Below, piece by piece: positions 51,068-59,995 of a stretch of DNA of 64,000 bases. The stretch lies in contig JBJOKE010000059.1 of the NCBI GenBank assembly GCA_046046245.1, forward strand, positions 62,001 through 126,000. The letters run 5' to 3'. Numbering within the stretch: position 1 is the first letter of the stretch; every line of letters begins with the position of its first letter. The stretch is from UBA4615 sp046046245 (GTDB lineage Bacteria; Pseudomonadota; Gammaproteobacteria; Burkholderiales; Burkholderiaceae_E). The translations under genes were made by a program, and so were the position numbers. The notes under the pieces were generated by a model. It was not told the origin of the DNA and made no database searches. It worked only from the letters and a program-made list of their open reading frames with translations.

Positions 51068-51676
51068 TCAGCGCGCGTTGATGCGCGCGAGCTCCTCGTC
51101 GGTGATGAACTCGTACAGCGTGACCACGCGGCGCACGCCCGGGACACGGCTCGCGACGGTCGCATAGGCGGGGCCTTCGCGTTGGGTCATCAGGCCCATC
51201 AGGAAGACGACGCCGTTCTCGGTCACGACCTTGACGACGTTGCTGCTCAGCGCCTTCTGCTCGAGGAAGCCGGCTCGCACCCGCGCGGTGATCGCGGTGT
51301 CGTTCGCCGAGGTGGAGAAGCTCACGCGGCTCGCGAGCTCGAGTTCGTTGAAGACCTCGCGCACGCCCGGCACCTGGCGGACGGCACGCTCGGCGTCGGC
51401 CTTCGCGGCCTCGTCGGGCACCTGGCCGGTCAGCAGCACGCGACGGTTGTAGCTGGTGATCGAGACGCCCCGCGCGGCCCTGATCGCGTCGGGCAGGCGA
51501 TTGGCCGCGCGGATCTCGATCTCGGTGTCCTCGGTCTGCGCACCGACGGTGCGGCGGTCGAGCGCGGCCATCGCACCGACCGCCAGACCGGTCGCGGCCA
51601 GCGGCAGGCAGCCGCTCGCGGCGAGCGTCGACCCCAGCAGGGCAGCGACCAGGGCGAGCCTTCGCATCGGAACCAT
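51068..51676 (-). CDS. BON-domain outer-membrane lipoprotein (DolP/YraP-like)
   Basis: A 202-residue lipoprotein with lipobox LAASGC (Cys near 23) and two BON domains, about 48–116 (TEIEIRAANRLPDAIRAARGVSITSYNRRVLLTGQVPDE) and 124–195 (NDTAITARVRAGFLEQKALSSNVVKVVTENGVVFLMGLMT). DolP-type proteins support outer-membrane integrity. The ATG at 51676 follows AGGAG and is preferred to the in-frame ATG at 51667. It sits after lpoA and yraN, as in the E. coli yraLMNOP cluster, but the diaA (yraO) gene is missing. Confidence 0.9.
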   Translation of the reverse strand: MVPMRRLALVAALLGSTLAASGCLPLAATGLAVGAMAALDRRTVGAQTEDTEIEIRAANRLPDAIRAARGVSITSYNRRVLLTGQVPDEAAKADAERAVRQVPGVREVFNELELASRVSFSTSANDTAITARVRAGFLEQKALSSNVVKVVTENGVVFLMGLMTQREGPAYATVASRVPGVRRVVTLYEFITDEELARINAR

Positions 51677-51756
51677 CTGTACTCCTCGCGCTTCGTGCGG
51701 CGGGCGGCGGTGCGCCCTCGGGTCGGGCGGATCATAGCAGTCGCGCGAGGCCGTCC

Positions 51757-52116
51757 TCAGCCTGCCTCGAAGGCACCGCGGATCCAGTGCGGCGCGCCCG
51801 CCTCGAACGCGACGACGTCGAACCGGCAAGGCGGCCACGCGCGCTGGCCGAATCGCCGCAGCAGGTAGAGGTTCGCGGCGAGCGCGATCCGCTGCCGCTT
51901 GCGCGCGTCGACGCTCGCGGCCGCGCCGCCCCAGCGTGCACTGCGACGGGCGCGGACCTCGACGAACACCCAGTGCGCGCCGTCGCGCATCACGAGATCG
52001 ATCTCGCCGCCACGGAAGCGCACGTTGCGCTCGACGGGCACGAGACCGCGCGCGACGAGCAGCGCCTCGGCCCGCGACTCGGCGTCCGCACCGTCGCGCT
52101 GCGCGGGCGCGGGCAC
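51757..52116 (-). CDS. yraN: YraN family protein (UPF0102)
   Basis: A 119-residue nuclease-fold protein. RAEALLVARGLVPVERNVRFRGGEIDLVMRDGAHWVFVEVRAR carries the family's putative active-site residues (GEIDL … VEVRAR), resembling archaeal Holliday-junction resolvase folds. Function is unproven. It lies 9 bp after lpoA on the same strand. Confidence 0.93.
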   Translation of the reverse strand: MPAPAQRDGADAESRAEALLVARGLVPVERNVRFRGGEIDLVMRDGAHWVFVEVRARRSARWGGAAASVDARKRQRIALAANLYLLRRFGQRAWPPCRFDVVAFEAGAPHWIRGAFEAG

Positions 52117-52125
52117 GGCGGCGAC

Positions 52126-53271
52126 TCAGGGCGTGCCGGTGGCGACCGGCACGCCGTTGCGGTACTCGGCGACCAGGGCCGAACGTTCGACGCGTGGACC
52201 GGCGAGGCGATCGTAGCGCAGGCGCCCGGTGACGCCGTCGAGCTCGAACGAGGCATCGCCGGCGAGCAGCATCCGGCCGACGCGGAATGCGTCGATGCCG
52301 AGCGCGTAGAGCCGCTGCATCTCGACGTTGAAGCCGGCGGGCACCTGCGGATAGGCCATCACCGCGGGATTGTCGGGCTCGACGAACCACGGCATCTCGA
52401 GCAGGCGCATGCCGTCGAGCTCGGGCAGCCGCAGCGCGGTGCCGTGACCGATGCTCGACAGCGACGTGCCCCAGACGACGGTATCGACGCCGAGCGCGCC
52501 GCGAAGCACGCGCGCCTGCTCGGGGCCCATCGACAGGAAGACGACGTCGGGCACCGGCTGGCCGACGCGCGCCCGCAGGTCCCGCGGCGGACGCGGGCCG
52601 GTGAACTCGACGAGCTCGCGCATCTCGCCGCCGAGCGCGAGCCAGCCTTCGCGGAACGCGTTCGCGCCGCGGCGCGCGAGCGGCGAGCCGACGGTGACGC
52701 CGACCGCACGCGGGCGGCGCGAACCCGCCGTCGACTGCGCCTGCGCGAACGCGAGCGCCGCGACCTGCCGGGCCTCCGCCTCGATCGCGAGGCCGAGCAC
52801 CACCATCCGCGCGGGCACCGGCGCGTTGCCCTCGGGCAGGTTCAGCGCGAGCGTGGGCGTGCCGAGCGCGCCGAGCTCGACGAGCGCGGTGGCGCCGTTG
52901 CGGGTGACCGGACCGAGGACCAGCGCCGCGCCGCGCTCGCGAAGCTCGGCGAGCACGAGCGCGATCTCGTCGGCCTGGTCGTCGACCTCGATGGCCTCGA
53001 CGACCACGCCGTTGCCGTCGCGCGCGTGCGCCGCGCGCACGCCGGCGAGCAGCGAGGCGGCGGCGCGCGCATAGGGCCCGTCCTGGCGAGGCAGCAGCAG
53101 CCCGACGAGGATGGGTCCTTCGCCGATGCGCACGCGCGGGCGGGGCGCGCCCGGGTCGGCGGCAGGCGACGGCGGCGCGGATTCGTTTGCCCTGCCCTGC
53201 GCGGCCGCCGACAATGGGACCGCGAGCGATCCCAGCAGCACGGCACGGACGACGGCACGACGAGACCGCAT
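52126..53271 (-). CDS. lpoA: penicillin-binding protein activator, LppC/LpoA family
   Basis: A 381-residue periplasmic-binding-fold protein. In E. coli LpoA reaches through the peptidoglycan to stimulate PBP1A. The signal peptide (MRSRRAVVRAVLLGSLAVPLSAAAQ) lacks a lipobox cysteine, so this version looks soluble rather than outer-membrane anchored. It also lacks the N-terminal TPR domain, keeping only the C-terminal LppC domain (from about 48, IGEGPILVGLLLPRQDGPYARAAASLLAGVRAA). The ATG at 53271 overlaps the rsmI ATG on the other strand by two bases. A TATAAT lies 55 bp upstream within rsmI. Confidence 0.88.
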   Translation of the reverse strand: MRSRRAVVRAVLLGSLAVPLSAAAQGRANESAPPSPAADPGAPRPRVRIGEGPILVGLLLPRQDGPYARAAASLLAGVRAAHARDGNGVVVEAIEVDDQADEIALVLAELRERGAALVLGPVTRNGATALVELGALGTPTLALNLPEGNAPVPARMVVLGLAIEAEARQVAALAFAQAQSTAGSRRPRAVGVTVGSPLARRGANAFREGWLALGGEMRELVEFTGPRPPRDLRARVGQPVPDVVFLSMGPEQARVLRGALGVDTVVWGTSLSSIGHGTALRLPELDGMRLLEMPWFVEPDNPAVMAYPQVPAGFNVEMQRLYALGIDAFRVGRMLLAGDASFELDGVTGRLRYDRLAGPRVERSALVAEYRNGVPVATGTP

Positions 53272-54193
53272 GATTCCCGATGAACCCGAACGGCGCGGCA
53301 CCGACGCGGAGCCGCTTGCGCCCGGATTATACGTAGTGGCCACCCCGATCGGCCGGCTCTCCGACCTCGGGCTTAGGGCGGCCGACGTGCTCCGACGCGT
53401 CGACGTGGTGGCTGCCGAGGACACGCGCACCTCGCGCGTGCTGCTCGACCACATCGGCGCGCGGCCGCGCCTCGTCGCGAGCCACGAGCACAACGAGGCG
53501 GGCACCGCGCAACGCATCGTCACCATGGTGAACGAGGGCCTGCGCGTCGCGCTGATCAGCGACGCCGGCACGCCGGGCATCAGCGATCCGGGCGCGCGCG
53601 TGGTCGCCGCCGCGCACGCGGCGGGCCTGCCGGTCGTGCCGGTACCGGGTCCGGCCGCGGTCACGGCGCTGCTGTCGGCCGCGGGCTTCGCCGAACCGCG
53701 GTTCCGCTTCGAGGGCTTCCTGCCCGCGAAGCCGAAGGCGCGCCGCGACCGTCTCGCGACGCTCGCGCGCAGCGATGCGGTGGTGGTGCTCTACGAATCG
53801 CCGCACCGGATCGTCGAGACCGCCGACGACCTGGCGGCCGCGCTCGGGCCCGGGCGCGTCGTCGTCGTGGGGCGCGAGCTGACCAAGCGCTTCGAGCAGG
53901 TCGTCCGCCTCGACGCCACGGCGCTGCCGGACTGGCTCGCGGCCGACGCCGATCACCGTCGCGGCGAGTTCGTGCTCGCGTTCGACGCGGCGCCGCCGGA
54001 CCTCGCCGACGTGCAGTCCGCCGATGCGCTGCTCGGCGCGCTGTGCGAGGAGCTGCCGGTGCGCCAGGCCGCGCGGCTCGCGGCACGTGCGACCGGGCTG
54101 CGGGCGAACGACCTGTACGCGCGCGCGCTCGCGCTGCGCGGCGCCCGCGATGCGGGCGACGAGGGCGACGAGGGCGCGGGGCCCACCGGCTAG
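53270..54193 (+). CDS. rsmI: 16S rRNA (cytidine(1402)-2'-O)-methyltransferase
   Basis: A 307-residue SAM-dependent tetrapyrrole-methylase-fold enzyme that methylates C1402 in the ribosome decoding centre. LYVVATPIGRLSDLGLRAADVLRRVDVVAAEDTRTSRVLL and LISDAGTPGISDPG are unmistakable. The ATG at 53270 leaves a 20-residue N-terminal tail and overlaps the divergent lpoA start; a downstream start would cut the first β-strand. The stop TAG at 54191–54193 abuts the rlpA stop on the other strand. Confidence 0.93.
   Translation: MIPDEPERRGTDAEPLAPGLYVVATPIGRLSDLGLRAADVLRRVDVVAAEDTRTSRVLLDHIGARPRLVASHEHNEAGTAQRIVTMVNEGLRVALISDAGTPGISDPGARVVAAAHAAGLPVVPVPGPAAVTALLSAAGFAEPRFRFEGFLPAKPKARRDRLATLARSDAVVVLYESPHRIVETADDLAAALGPGRVVVVGRELTKRFEQVVRLDATALPDWLAADADHRRGEFVLAFDAAPPDLADVQSADALLGALCEELPVRQAARLAARATGLRANDLYARALALRGARDAGDEGDEGAGPTG
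53326..53331 (-). promoter_or_regulatory. −10 element for lpoA inside the rsmI coding region
   Basis: TATAAT on the minus strand, within CGTATAATCCG, lies 55 bp before the lpoA start. The −35 region is weak. The same 11-mer precedes dacC. Confidence 0.45.
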
Positions 54194-55309
54194 CTAGCGC
54201 GCCACCGCGATCGGCCGGTACGGACTCGCTGCCGACACGCGCTCGCCCGCGGCCACCGCGTCGTCGCGGCGCGGCCAGGGCCCGGCCTGAACCCGCCAGA
54301 GCTCGCCGTGGCGGACGAGCTCGACCGCGTCCGCGAGCCAGGGCAGGTCGCGCTGCAGCCGCATCCGCACGGCCTCGGCCCCGTCACGGCTCGCGTACGC
54401 GCCGAACTGCAGCCAGGCGCCCGGCGCATCGATGCGACCGGCGCCGTCGTCGAGTCCGGTCTCGAACGCGAGCCGCTCCGCGGCCGCCTCGGCGAGCATC
54501 GGCGGCGGCATCGGCTGAGCGCGCGCACGGCCGTCGGCGTCGGACGCCGCGCTCGCGACGTCCGCACGCACCGCGGTCTGCAGCGGCCGCGACGCGAGGC
54601 CCGGCGGCGTCAGCAGCTCGACCTCGACCTCGGTCGCGCCGCTCTCGACGAAGCCGAGCTTCCAGGCGGCGGTGTAGGTCAGGTCGATCAGCCGGCGGTT
54701 CAGGAACGGGCCGCGGTCGTTGACCCGGACGATCACCGCGCGGCCGTTGCGCACGTTGGTCACGCGCACGTAGCTCGGGATCGGCAGCGTCGGATGTGCG
54801 GCGGTCATGCCGTACATGTCGTAGCGTTCGCCGCTGGAGGTCGGCCGGCCGTGGAACTTGCGGCCGTACCACGACGCGACGCCGCGCTCGCGCGGCGTCG
54901 TGCCGTCCAGGCGCGGCACGTAGTCGCGGCCGAACACGGTGTAAGGCCGGTTCGCCATCGGATGCAGCGGCTCGATGCGCGGGACCGCATCGGGAATCGA
55001 CGCGAGGTTCGCGGGCGGGTTGTCGCCGGGACCGTCGTCCATGTAGTAGGCACCGCCGCGCGGTGCGCGAACGATCGGCTTGGGCCGGAGCTTCGGCTTC
55101 ACGGCGCGCGGCGCCTGGGGCGCCTGCGGCACGGCGGGCTCGGCCACGGCTGGCGGCGCCTCGACCGAGGGCGGCGCCTCGGGCAGGTGGACCGGCGCCT
55201 GCGGCTCGACGACCGGCACGCTGCCGCAGCCGGCGACGATCGACGCGATGAGGATCGACGCGCCGCCGAGCAGGCGACGCATCGGCAAGCCGCTACCGTC
55301 GGGACCCAT
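54194..55309 (-). CDS. rlpA: septal ring lytic transglycosylase RlpA, SPOR-domain lipoprotein
   Basis: A 371-residue lipoprotein that cleaves denuded glycan strands at the septum. Lipobox IVAGC is near residue 28; a Pro-rich linker follows; the double-psi β-barrel domain runs about 142–235 (GVASWYGRKFHGRPTSSGERYDMYGMTAAHPTLP … VRVNDRGPF); and a C-terminal SPOR domain spans about 295–370 (GAWLQFGAYASRDGAEAVRMRL). The ATG at 55309 with GAGGAG upstream is preferred to ATG 55282, giving a 17-bp overlap with the preceding gene. Confidence 0.92.
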   Translation of the reverse strand: MGPDGSGLPMRRLLGGASILIASIVAGCGSVPVVEPQAPVHLPEAPPSVEAPPAVAEPAVPQAPQAPRAVKPKLRPKPIVRAPRGGAYYMDDGPGDNPPANLASIPDAVPRIEPLHPMANRPYTVFGRDYVPRLDGTTPRERGVASWYGRKFHGRPTSSGERYDMYGMTAAHPTLPIPSYVRVTNVRNGRAVIVRVNDRGPFLNRRLIDLTYTAAWKLGFVESGATEVEVELLTPPGLASRPLQTAVRADVASAASDADGRARAQPMPPPMLAEAAAERLAFETGLDDGAGRIDAPGAWLQFGAYASRDGAEAVRMRLQRDLPWLADAVELVRHGELWRVQAGPWPRRDDAVAAGERVSAASPYRPIAVAR

Positions 55310-56075
55310 CCGCGCGCTCCTCGATCGACTCGCGCAGCCGGTGCAGGTAGCGCAGTCCTTCGATGGCGCGAGGCCCGTACCACGACGTCATCTCGCCGTC
55401 GATCGTCAGGCAGCGGCGTGCGTCGAGACCGTGCTCGGCCGCGAACGCGATCGCGTCGCGCTCCCGGAAACGGTAGGGCTCGGAGGAGAAGAGCACGAGG
55501 TCGGCCGCGGACGGTGGGTGGGTGCGCCAATCGACCTCGGGATAGCGTCGGGACGAGTCCGGCACGATCACCTCGAGGCCGACCTGCGCGAGCATGTCGG
55601 CGATGAAGGTATCGCGCCCGACGGTCATCCACGGATCCTTCCAGATCAGGTAGACCACCCCGAGGGCGCGCCATTGTCGCTGCCGGATTTCACGGTGCGC
55701 CGCATGCCAGTCGGCCGCCAGACGGGCGGCCGCCGCCGCGCGATCGAAGGTGCGGCCGAAGGCCTCGAAGAGGTCGGGCACGTCGGCCGCGCGGCAGGGA
55801 TGGGTGACGACGACGTTCGGCACGCGGGCCGCGAGTCGCTCGACCGTGGGCTTCTCGTTCTCGTCGACGTTGACGACGAGGTGGGTCGGCTCGAGCGCCA
55901 GGACGGCCTCGACGTCGACGGTCTTCGTGCCGCCGACCTTCGGCACCGCGCGGACCGCGTCGCGCGGATGCACGCAGAACCCGGTGCGGCCGACGACCTG
56001 CCCGCCGAGGTCCAGCGCGAACAGCAGTTCGGTGAGGCTCGGGACGAGGCTGACGATCCGCGGCGTGCCGCTCAC
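55293..56075 (-). CDS. helical-backbone metal receptor / BtuF-like binding protein
   Basis: A 260-residue protein of the class III periplasmic-binding (BtuF/TroA-like) family. RIVSLVPSLTELLFALDLGGQVVGRTGFCVHP and VNVDENEKPTVERL … FEAFGRTF are typical of B12 or heme/metal receptors. There is no signal peptide from the GTG start at 56075, and upstream extension does not add one, so it may be cytoplasmic. The start overlaps the SDR stop (GTGA). No BtuCD genes are nearby; ligand unknown. Confidence 0.82.
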   Translation of the reverse strand: MSGTPRIVSLVPSLTELLFALDLGGQVVGRTGFCVHPRDAVRAVPKVGGTKTVDVEAVLALEPTHLVVNVDENEKPTVERLAARVPNVVVTHPCRAADVPDLFEAFGRTFDRAAAAARLAADWHAAHREIRQRQWRALGVVYLIWKDPWMTVGRDTFIADMLAQVGLEVIVPDSSRRYPEVDWRTHPPSAADLVLFSSEPYRFRERDAIAFAAEHGLDARRCLTIDGEMTSWYGPRAIEGLRYLHRLRESIEERADGSRR

Positions 56076-56845
56076 GTCGACGGCGTGCGCGGCTTGTGCG
56101 GCGCACGCGCGAACGCGGCGTCGAACAGCGGATCGGGCAGCACGCGCAGCACGCGCGCGACCCAGCCCATCTGCCACGGGATCACGGTGAACGAGCGGCC
56201 GCGCGCGATGGCGTCGGCCGCGCGCTCGGCGAACGCGTCGGCCTCCATCAGGAACGGCATCCGGTAGCGGTTGCGCGCGGTCATCGGCGTGCGGATGTAC
56301 CCGGGTGCGATCGTGCACACGCGCAGGCCGGTGGACTTGAGCTCGAGGCGCAGGCTCTCGCAGTAGCTGATCACCGCGGCCTTCGACGCGTTGTAGCCGC
56401 CGAGCGAGGGCATGCCGCGGATGCCCGCGACGCTCGCGATGCCTGCGAGCGTGCCGGTGCCGCGCTCGCGCATCGCCGGCAGGAAGGCCGCGAAGGTGTC
56501 GAACACGCCGACGACGTTGGTGTGCAGGATGTGCTCGAAGTTCGCGTCGTCGCCGGGCACGCCGGTGTAGGTCGGTCCGTTCATGCCGGCGTTGGCGATC
56601 ACCACGTCGGGCGCGCCGAAGCGCGCGACGAAGTCGCGCCCGGCCGCGTGCAGCGCGGCGCGGTCGCAGACGTCGAGGACGTAGGGGACGGCGGCGGCGG
56701 TCGTGCCGATGCGCGAGGCGAGCGCGTCGAGCGCGTCGGCCCGGCGCGCGGCCATGCCGATCGTCGCACCCGGCGCGCGGCGAGCGTACTCGAGCGCGAG
56801 CGCCTCGCCCAGTCCGCTGGAGGCGCCGGTGACGAAGACCTTCAC
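56072..56845 (-). CDS. short-chain dehydrogenase/reductase
   Basis: A 257-residue SDR with cofactor motif TGASSGLG (about 6–13), NAG (about 85) and catalytic Ser near ASVAG and YNASK (near 150). TVIPWQMGWVARVLRVLPDPLFDAAF forms a hydrophobic C-terminus seen in lipid-acting SDRs. In many Burkholderiales it follows argS, a SPOR protein and dsbA, as here. Substrate unknown. Confidence 0.9.
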   Translation of the reverse strand: MKVFVTGASSGLGEALALEYARRAPGATIGMAARRADALDALASRIGTTAAAVPYVLDVCDRAALHAAGRDFVARFGAPDVVIANAGMNGPTYTGVPGDDANFEHILHTNVVGVFDTFAAFLPAMRERGTGTLAGIASVAGIRGMPSLGGYNASKAAVISYCESLRLELKSTGLRVCTIAPGYIRTPMTARNRYRMPFLMEADAFAERAADAIARGRSFTVIPWQMGWVARVLRVLPDPLFDAAFARAPHKPRTPST

Positions 56846-56885
56846 GATGGCGTCGCGGCCCGGAACCGTTCGGCCGGCGTGCCGG

Positions 56886-57530
56886 TCAGGCGCCCTTGCG
56901 GACGCGATCGACCAGCTGCTCGACCATCTTCAGCGCGGCCGCGTTCGAGCCGACCATCGACGGCGCGGTGACGTAGCGGCCGGCGACGCCGAAGGTGGGC
57001 ACGCCGTCGATCTTGTAGGCCGCCGCGAGCTGGGTCGCACGCTGCATCTTCGTGCGCACGCCGAACGACGCGTAGGTGTCGAGGAACTGCTTGCGGTCCA
57101 CGCCGTGCTTCGAGACGAGGTCGGCCATCGCCTCGGGCTGGTCGAGCTTGCTGCGGTCGACGTGGATCGCGGCGAAGACCTTGTCGTTCACCTGCTCGGC
57201 ACGCCCCAGGGTCTCGAGCGTGAAGAACAGCTGCTGGTGCGCCTGCACCTGCCACGGCACGTGGACCTTGCGGAACGCGACGTCGGCCGGCAGCTTCTTC
57301 TCCCACTCGCGCAGCGCGGGCTCGAGCGCATTGCAGTGCGGGCAGCCGTACCAGAAGAACTCGATCACCTCGATCTTGCCGGCGGGCGCGTCGACGGGCG
57401 CCTGCGGCTTGACGGACTTCCATTCGAAGCCTTCGCCGCCGCCACCCTGCGCGTTCGCGCCGGCGGCGATCCCGGCGAGGCCCACCGCTGCGACGAACTC
57501 GCGTCGCGTGATCCGTGCTGAAGTGCTCAT
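56886..57530 (-). CDS. dsbA: thiol:disulfide interchange protein DsbA
   Basis: A 214-residue periplasmic oxidase that introduces disulfide bonds into exported proteins. Active site CPHC (C63–C66) in IEFFWYGCPHCNALEP, cis-Pro in DGVPTFGVAGRYV. The leader has an ITRREFVAAVGLAG element resembling a twin-arginine signal, an oddity for a Sec/SRP substrate. It lies 11 bp after the SPOR gene. Confidence 0.93.
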   Translation of the reverse strand: MSTSARITRREFVAAVGLAGIAAGANAQGGGGEGFEWKSVKPQAPVDAPAGKIEVIEFFWYGCPHCNALEPALREWEKKLPADVAFRKVHVPWQVQAHQQLFFTLETLGRAEQVNDKVFAAIHVDRSKLDQPEAMADLVSKHGVDRKQFLDTYASFGVRTKMQRATQLAAAYKIDGVPTFGVAGRYVTAPSMVGSNAAALKMVEQLVDRVRKGA

Positions 57531-57541
57531 CGTGTGCGCTC

Positions 57542-58183
57542 CTATCGCTGGCGCACCACCGAGGCCTCGATGCCGTTCTCGGCGAGGCGACTGCGGGCGC
57601 GGTTCATGTCCTCGATCTGCGCGTACGGCCCCACGCGAACGCGGTAGAAGGTCGTGCCGTTGACCTCGGCGGTCACGATCCGGGCCTCGAACCCGATCAG
57701 CGCGAGCTTGACCTTCATGCTCTCGGCGTCCTCCTGGCCCTTGAACGCGCCCGCCTGGAGCAGGTAGCTCGCCTTGTCGGACGGGGCGTCGCTCGGCGCA
57801 ACCGATCCTGATGCGGCCGGCGCCGAAGGCGGCGCGATGGCCACGGGCGGCTGTGCACCGGGCGCGGTCGACGGCGCGGTCGACGGCGCGGGGGAGGCGA
57901 CCGGCGGCGAGGCGGGCACCGTCGGCGTGGCGGACGCGGTGTCCGACGATGCGCCCTTGCCCTTCTGCATCGCGCGATTCGGGTCGGGAAGCTCGCCGGC
58001 CTTGCCGGGTTCGGCCGAGGACGCCGGCGGACGCTTCACCTTGTCGATGAACGGCACCGCCGACTTCGTCATGTACAGCGCGGCCGCGACCGCGACCGCG
58101 AGCCCGACCAGCAGGCCGATCAGGATGCCGAGCAGCGTGCCGCCGCCGCTGCGGGACCGCCGCTTCTTGCGCTTCGTGCTCAT
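57542..58183 (-). CDS. SPOR-domain membrane protein (FtsN-like)
   Basis: A 213-residue bitopic protein: basic N-terminus MSTKRKKRRSRS, membrane segment about 15–38, Pro/Ala/Ser-rich periplasmic linker (about 75–135) and a C-terminal SPOR domain (about 138–213, YLLQAGAFKGQEDAESMKVKLALIGFEARI) that binds denuded septal glycan. Position after argS and topology fit an FtsN-type division protein, although the essential N-terminal FtsN motif cannot be verified by eye. Confidence 0.9.
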   Translation of the reverse strand: MSTKRKKRRSRSGGGTLLGILIGLLVGLAVAVAAALYMTKSAVPFIDKVKRPPASSAEPGKAGELPDPNRAMQKGKGASSDTASATPTVPASPPVASPAPSTAPSTAPGAQPPVAIAPPSAPAASGSVAPSDAPSDKASYLLQAGAFKGQEDAESMKVKLALIGFEARIVTAEVNGTTFYRVRVGPYAQIEDMNRARSRLAENGIEASVVRQR

Positions 58184-58199
58184 CGGGATCGCCCGGGCC

Positions 58200-59987
58200 T
58201 CACATGCGTTCGGGGGCCGACACGCCGATCAGCGCGAGGCCGTTGCGCAGCACCTGCCGCGTCGCGAGCAGCAGCGCGAGCCTGGCTGCGCGCAGGCGCA
58301 CATCGTCGACCAGGAAGCGCTCGGCGTTATAGTACCCGTGGAACTCCGCGGCGAGATCCTTCAGCCAGAACGCGAGCGCGTGCGGCGCCAGTTCGTCGGC
58401 GGCGTCCTTCACCACCTCCGGGTACTCGGCCAGCCGCGCCATCAGCGCGAACTCTCGCGCGCCCTCGAGCGCAGACAGGTCCGCGGACTCGAGCGCGGCC
58501 GGATCGGCGCCAGGCTCGGCCGCGGCCCACTGCGCGAGCACCGAGCAGATCCGCGCGTGCGCGTACTGCACGTAGTAGACCGGGTTCTCGTCGCTGCGCG
58601 CGAGCGCGAGGTCCACGTCGAAGACGAACTCCGAGTCGGCCTTGCGCGAGATGAGGAAGAAGCGCACCGCGTCGCGGCCGCGACGGATCGCGTCCTCGCG
58701 GCTCAGCCCCTCGGGCGGCGTGCCGTCCGGGTCGATGCCGCCCGACCACTCGATCAGGTCGCGCAGCGTCACGTAGCTGCCGGCACGCTTGGAGATCTTC
58801 ACCTCCTCGCCGCCGCGCATCACCGTGACCATCTTGTGCAGCACGTAGTCGGGCCAGCCCTTCGGGATGCCGAGGTCGAGCCCCTGCAGCCCCGCGCGCA
58901 CGCGGGCGATGGTGCCGTGGTGGTCGGAGCCCTGGACGTTGATCGCCTTCGCGAAGCCGCGCTGCCACTTGGTGACGTGGTAGGCGACATCCGGCACGAA
59001 GTACGTGAACGTGCCGTCGGACTTGCGCATCACGCGGTCCTTGTCGTCGCCGTAGTCCGTCGAGCGCAGCCACAGCGCGCCGTCGAGCTCGTAGGTGCGG
59101 CCGTTCGCGCTCAGCCCCTCGACCGCCGCGCGCACGCGGCCCTCGGTGTACAGCGACGACTCGAGGTAGTAGACGTCGAAGCGCACGCCGAAGGCCTGCA
59201 GGTCGAGGTCCTGCTCGTGGCGCAGCGACGCGACCGCGAACGCCCGGATCGCGTCGAGGTCCTCGGGGTCCCGCGCGCCGGTGACCGGCTCCACGCGCAG
59301 CGCCGACACGGTCTCGCCGGCCATGTAGGCGCGAGCGATGTCGGCGATGTATTCGCCGCGATAGCCGTCCTTCGGGAAGCGTTCGTCGTCGGGCGCGATG
59401 CCGCGCGCGCGGGCCTGCACCGACAGCGCGAGGTTGTTGATCTGCGCGCCGGCGTCGTTGTAGTAGAACTCGCGCTTCACCGTCCAGCCGGAGGCCTCGA
59501 GCAGCGCGGCGACCGCGTCGCCGAGCGCGCCCTGGCGACCGTGGCCGACGTGCAGGGGGCCGGTGGGATTCGCGGACACGAACTCCACCACCACGTCGCG
59601 CCCCGCCCCGTCGTCGCCGCGGCCGAAGCGCTCGCGCGCGGCGAACACGCGGCGCACCACCTCGCGCTTGGCGGCGGCGGTGATCCGCAGGTTCACGAAG
59701 CCGGGCCCGGCGATCTCGGCCGACTCGACGAGCGCGCCCGCCTCCGACGCGCGCACCGCGTCGACCAGCGCCTGCGCGACCTCGCGCGGATTGCGCCTGA
59801 GCGGCTTGGCGACCTGCAGCGCGAGGTTGCAGGCGAGGTCGCCGTGTCCGGCCTGCTTGGGCCGCTCGAGCAGCGCGCGCGCACGCGACGCGGCCTCGAT
59901 CGCGCCCACGTCGCCGGTGGCCTCGGCGAGCGCGCGCGCGGCGGCCTCGAAGGCCTGCGCGAGGAGGAGTTTCTGTTCGGTGAGCAT
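58200..59987 (-). CDS. argS: arginyl-tRNA synthetase
   Basis: A 595-residue class I synthetase charging tRNA-Arg. The HIGH motif is HVGHG (within GPLHVGHGRQGALGDAV), and the KMSKS-equivalent is KISKR (EVKISKRAGSYVTLRDLIE). The N-terminal Add-1 domain and the C-terminal anticodon-binding domain (DALR type, near 490–595) are complete. The ATG at 59987 gives MLTEQKLLLAQAF. A TAGAAT hexamer lies only 8 bp upstream of the ATG, so the transcript may be leaderless. First gene of argS–SPOR–dsbA–SDR–btuF-like–rlpA. Confidence 0.96.
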   Translation of the reverse strand: MLTEQKLLLAQAFEAAARALAEATGDVGAIEAASRARALLERPKQAGHGDLACNLALQVAKPLRRNPREVAQALVDAVRASEAGALVESAEIAGPGFVNLRITAAAKREVVRRVFAARERFGRGDDGAGRDVVVEFVSANPTGPLHVGHGRQGALGDAVAALLEASGWTVKREFYYNDAGAQINNLALSVQARARGIAPDDERFPKDGYRGEYIADIARAYMAGETVSALRVEPVTGARDPEDLDAIRAFAVASLRHEQDLDLQAFGVRFDVYYLESSLYTEGRVRAAVEGLSANGRTYELDGALWLRSTDYGDDKDRVMRKSDGTFTYFVPDVAYHVTKWQRGFAKAINVQGSDHHGTIARVRAGLQGLDLGIPKGWPDYVLHKMVTVMRGGEEVKISKRAGSYVTLRDLIEWSGGIDPDGTPPEGLSREDAIRRGRDAVRFFLISRKADSEFVFDVDLALARSDENPVYYVQYAHARICSVLAQWAAAEPGADPAALESADLSALEGAREFALMARLAEYPEVVKDAADELAPHALAFWLKDLAAEFHGYYNAERFLVDDVRLRAARLALLLATRQVLRNGLALIGVSAPERM

Positions 59988-59995
59988 GGCGCGGC

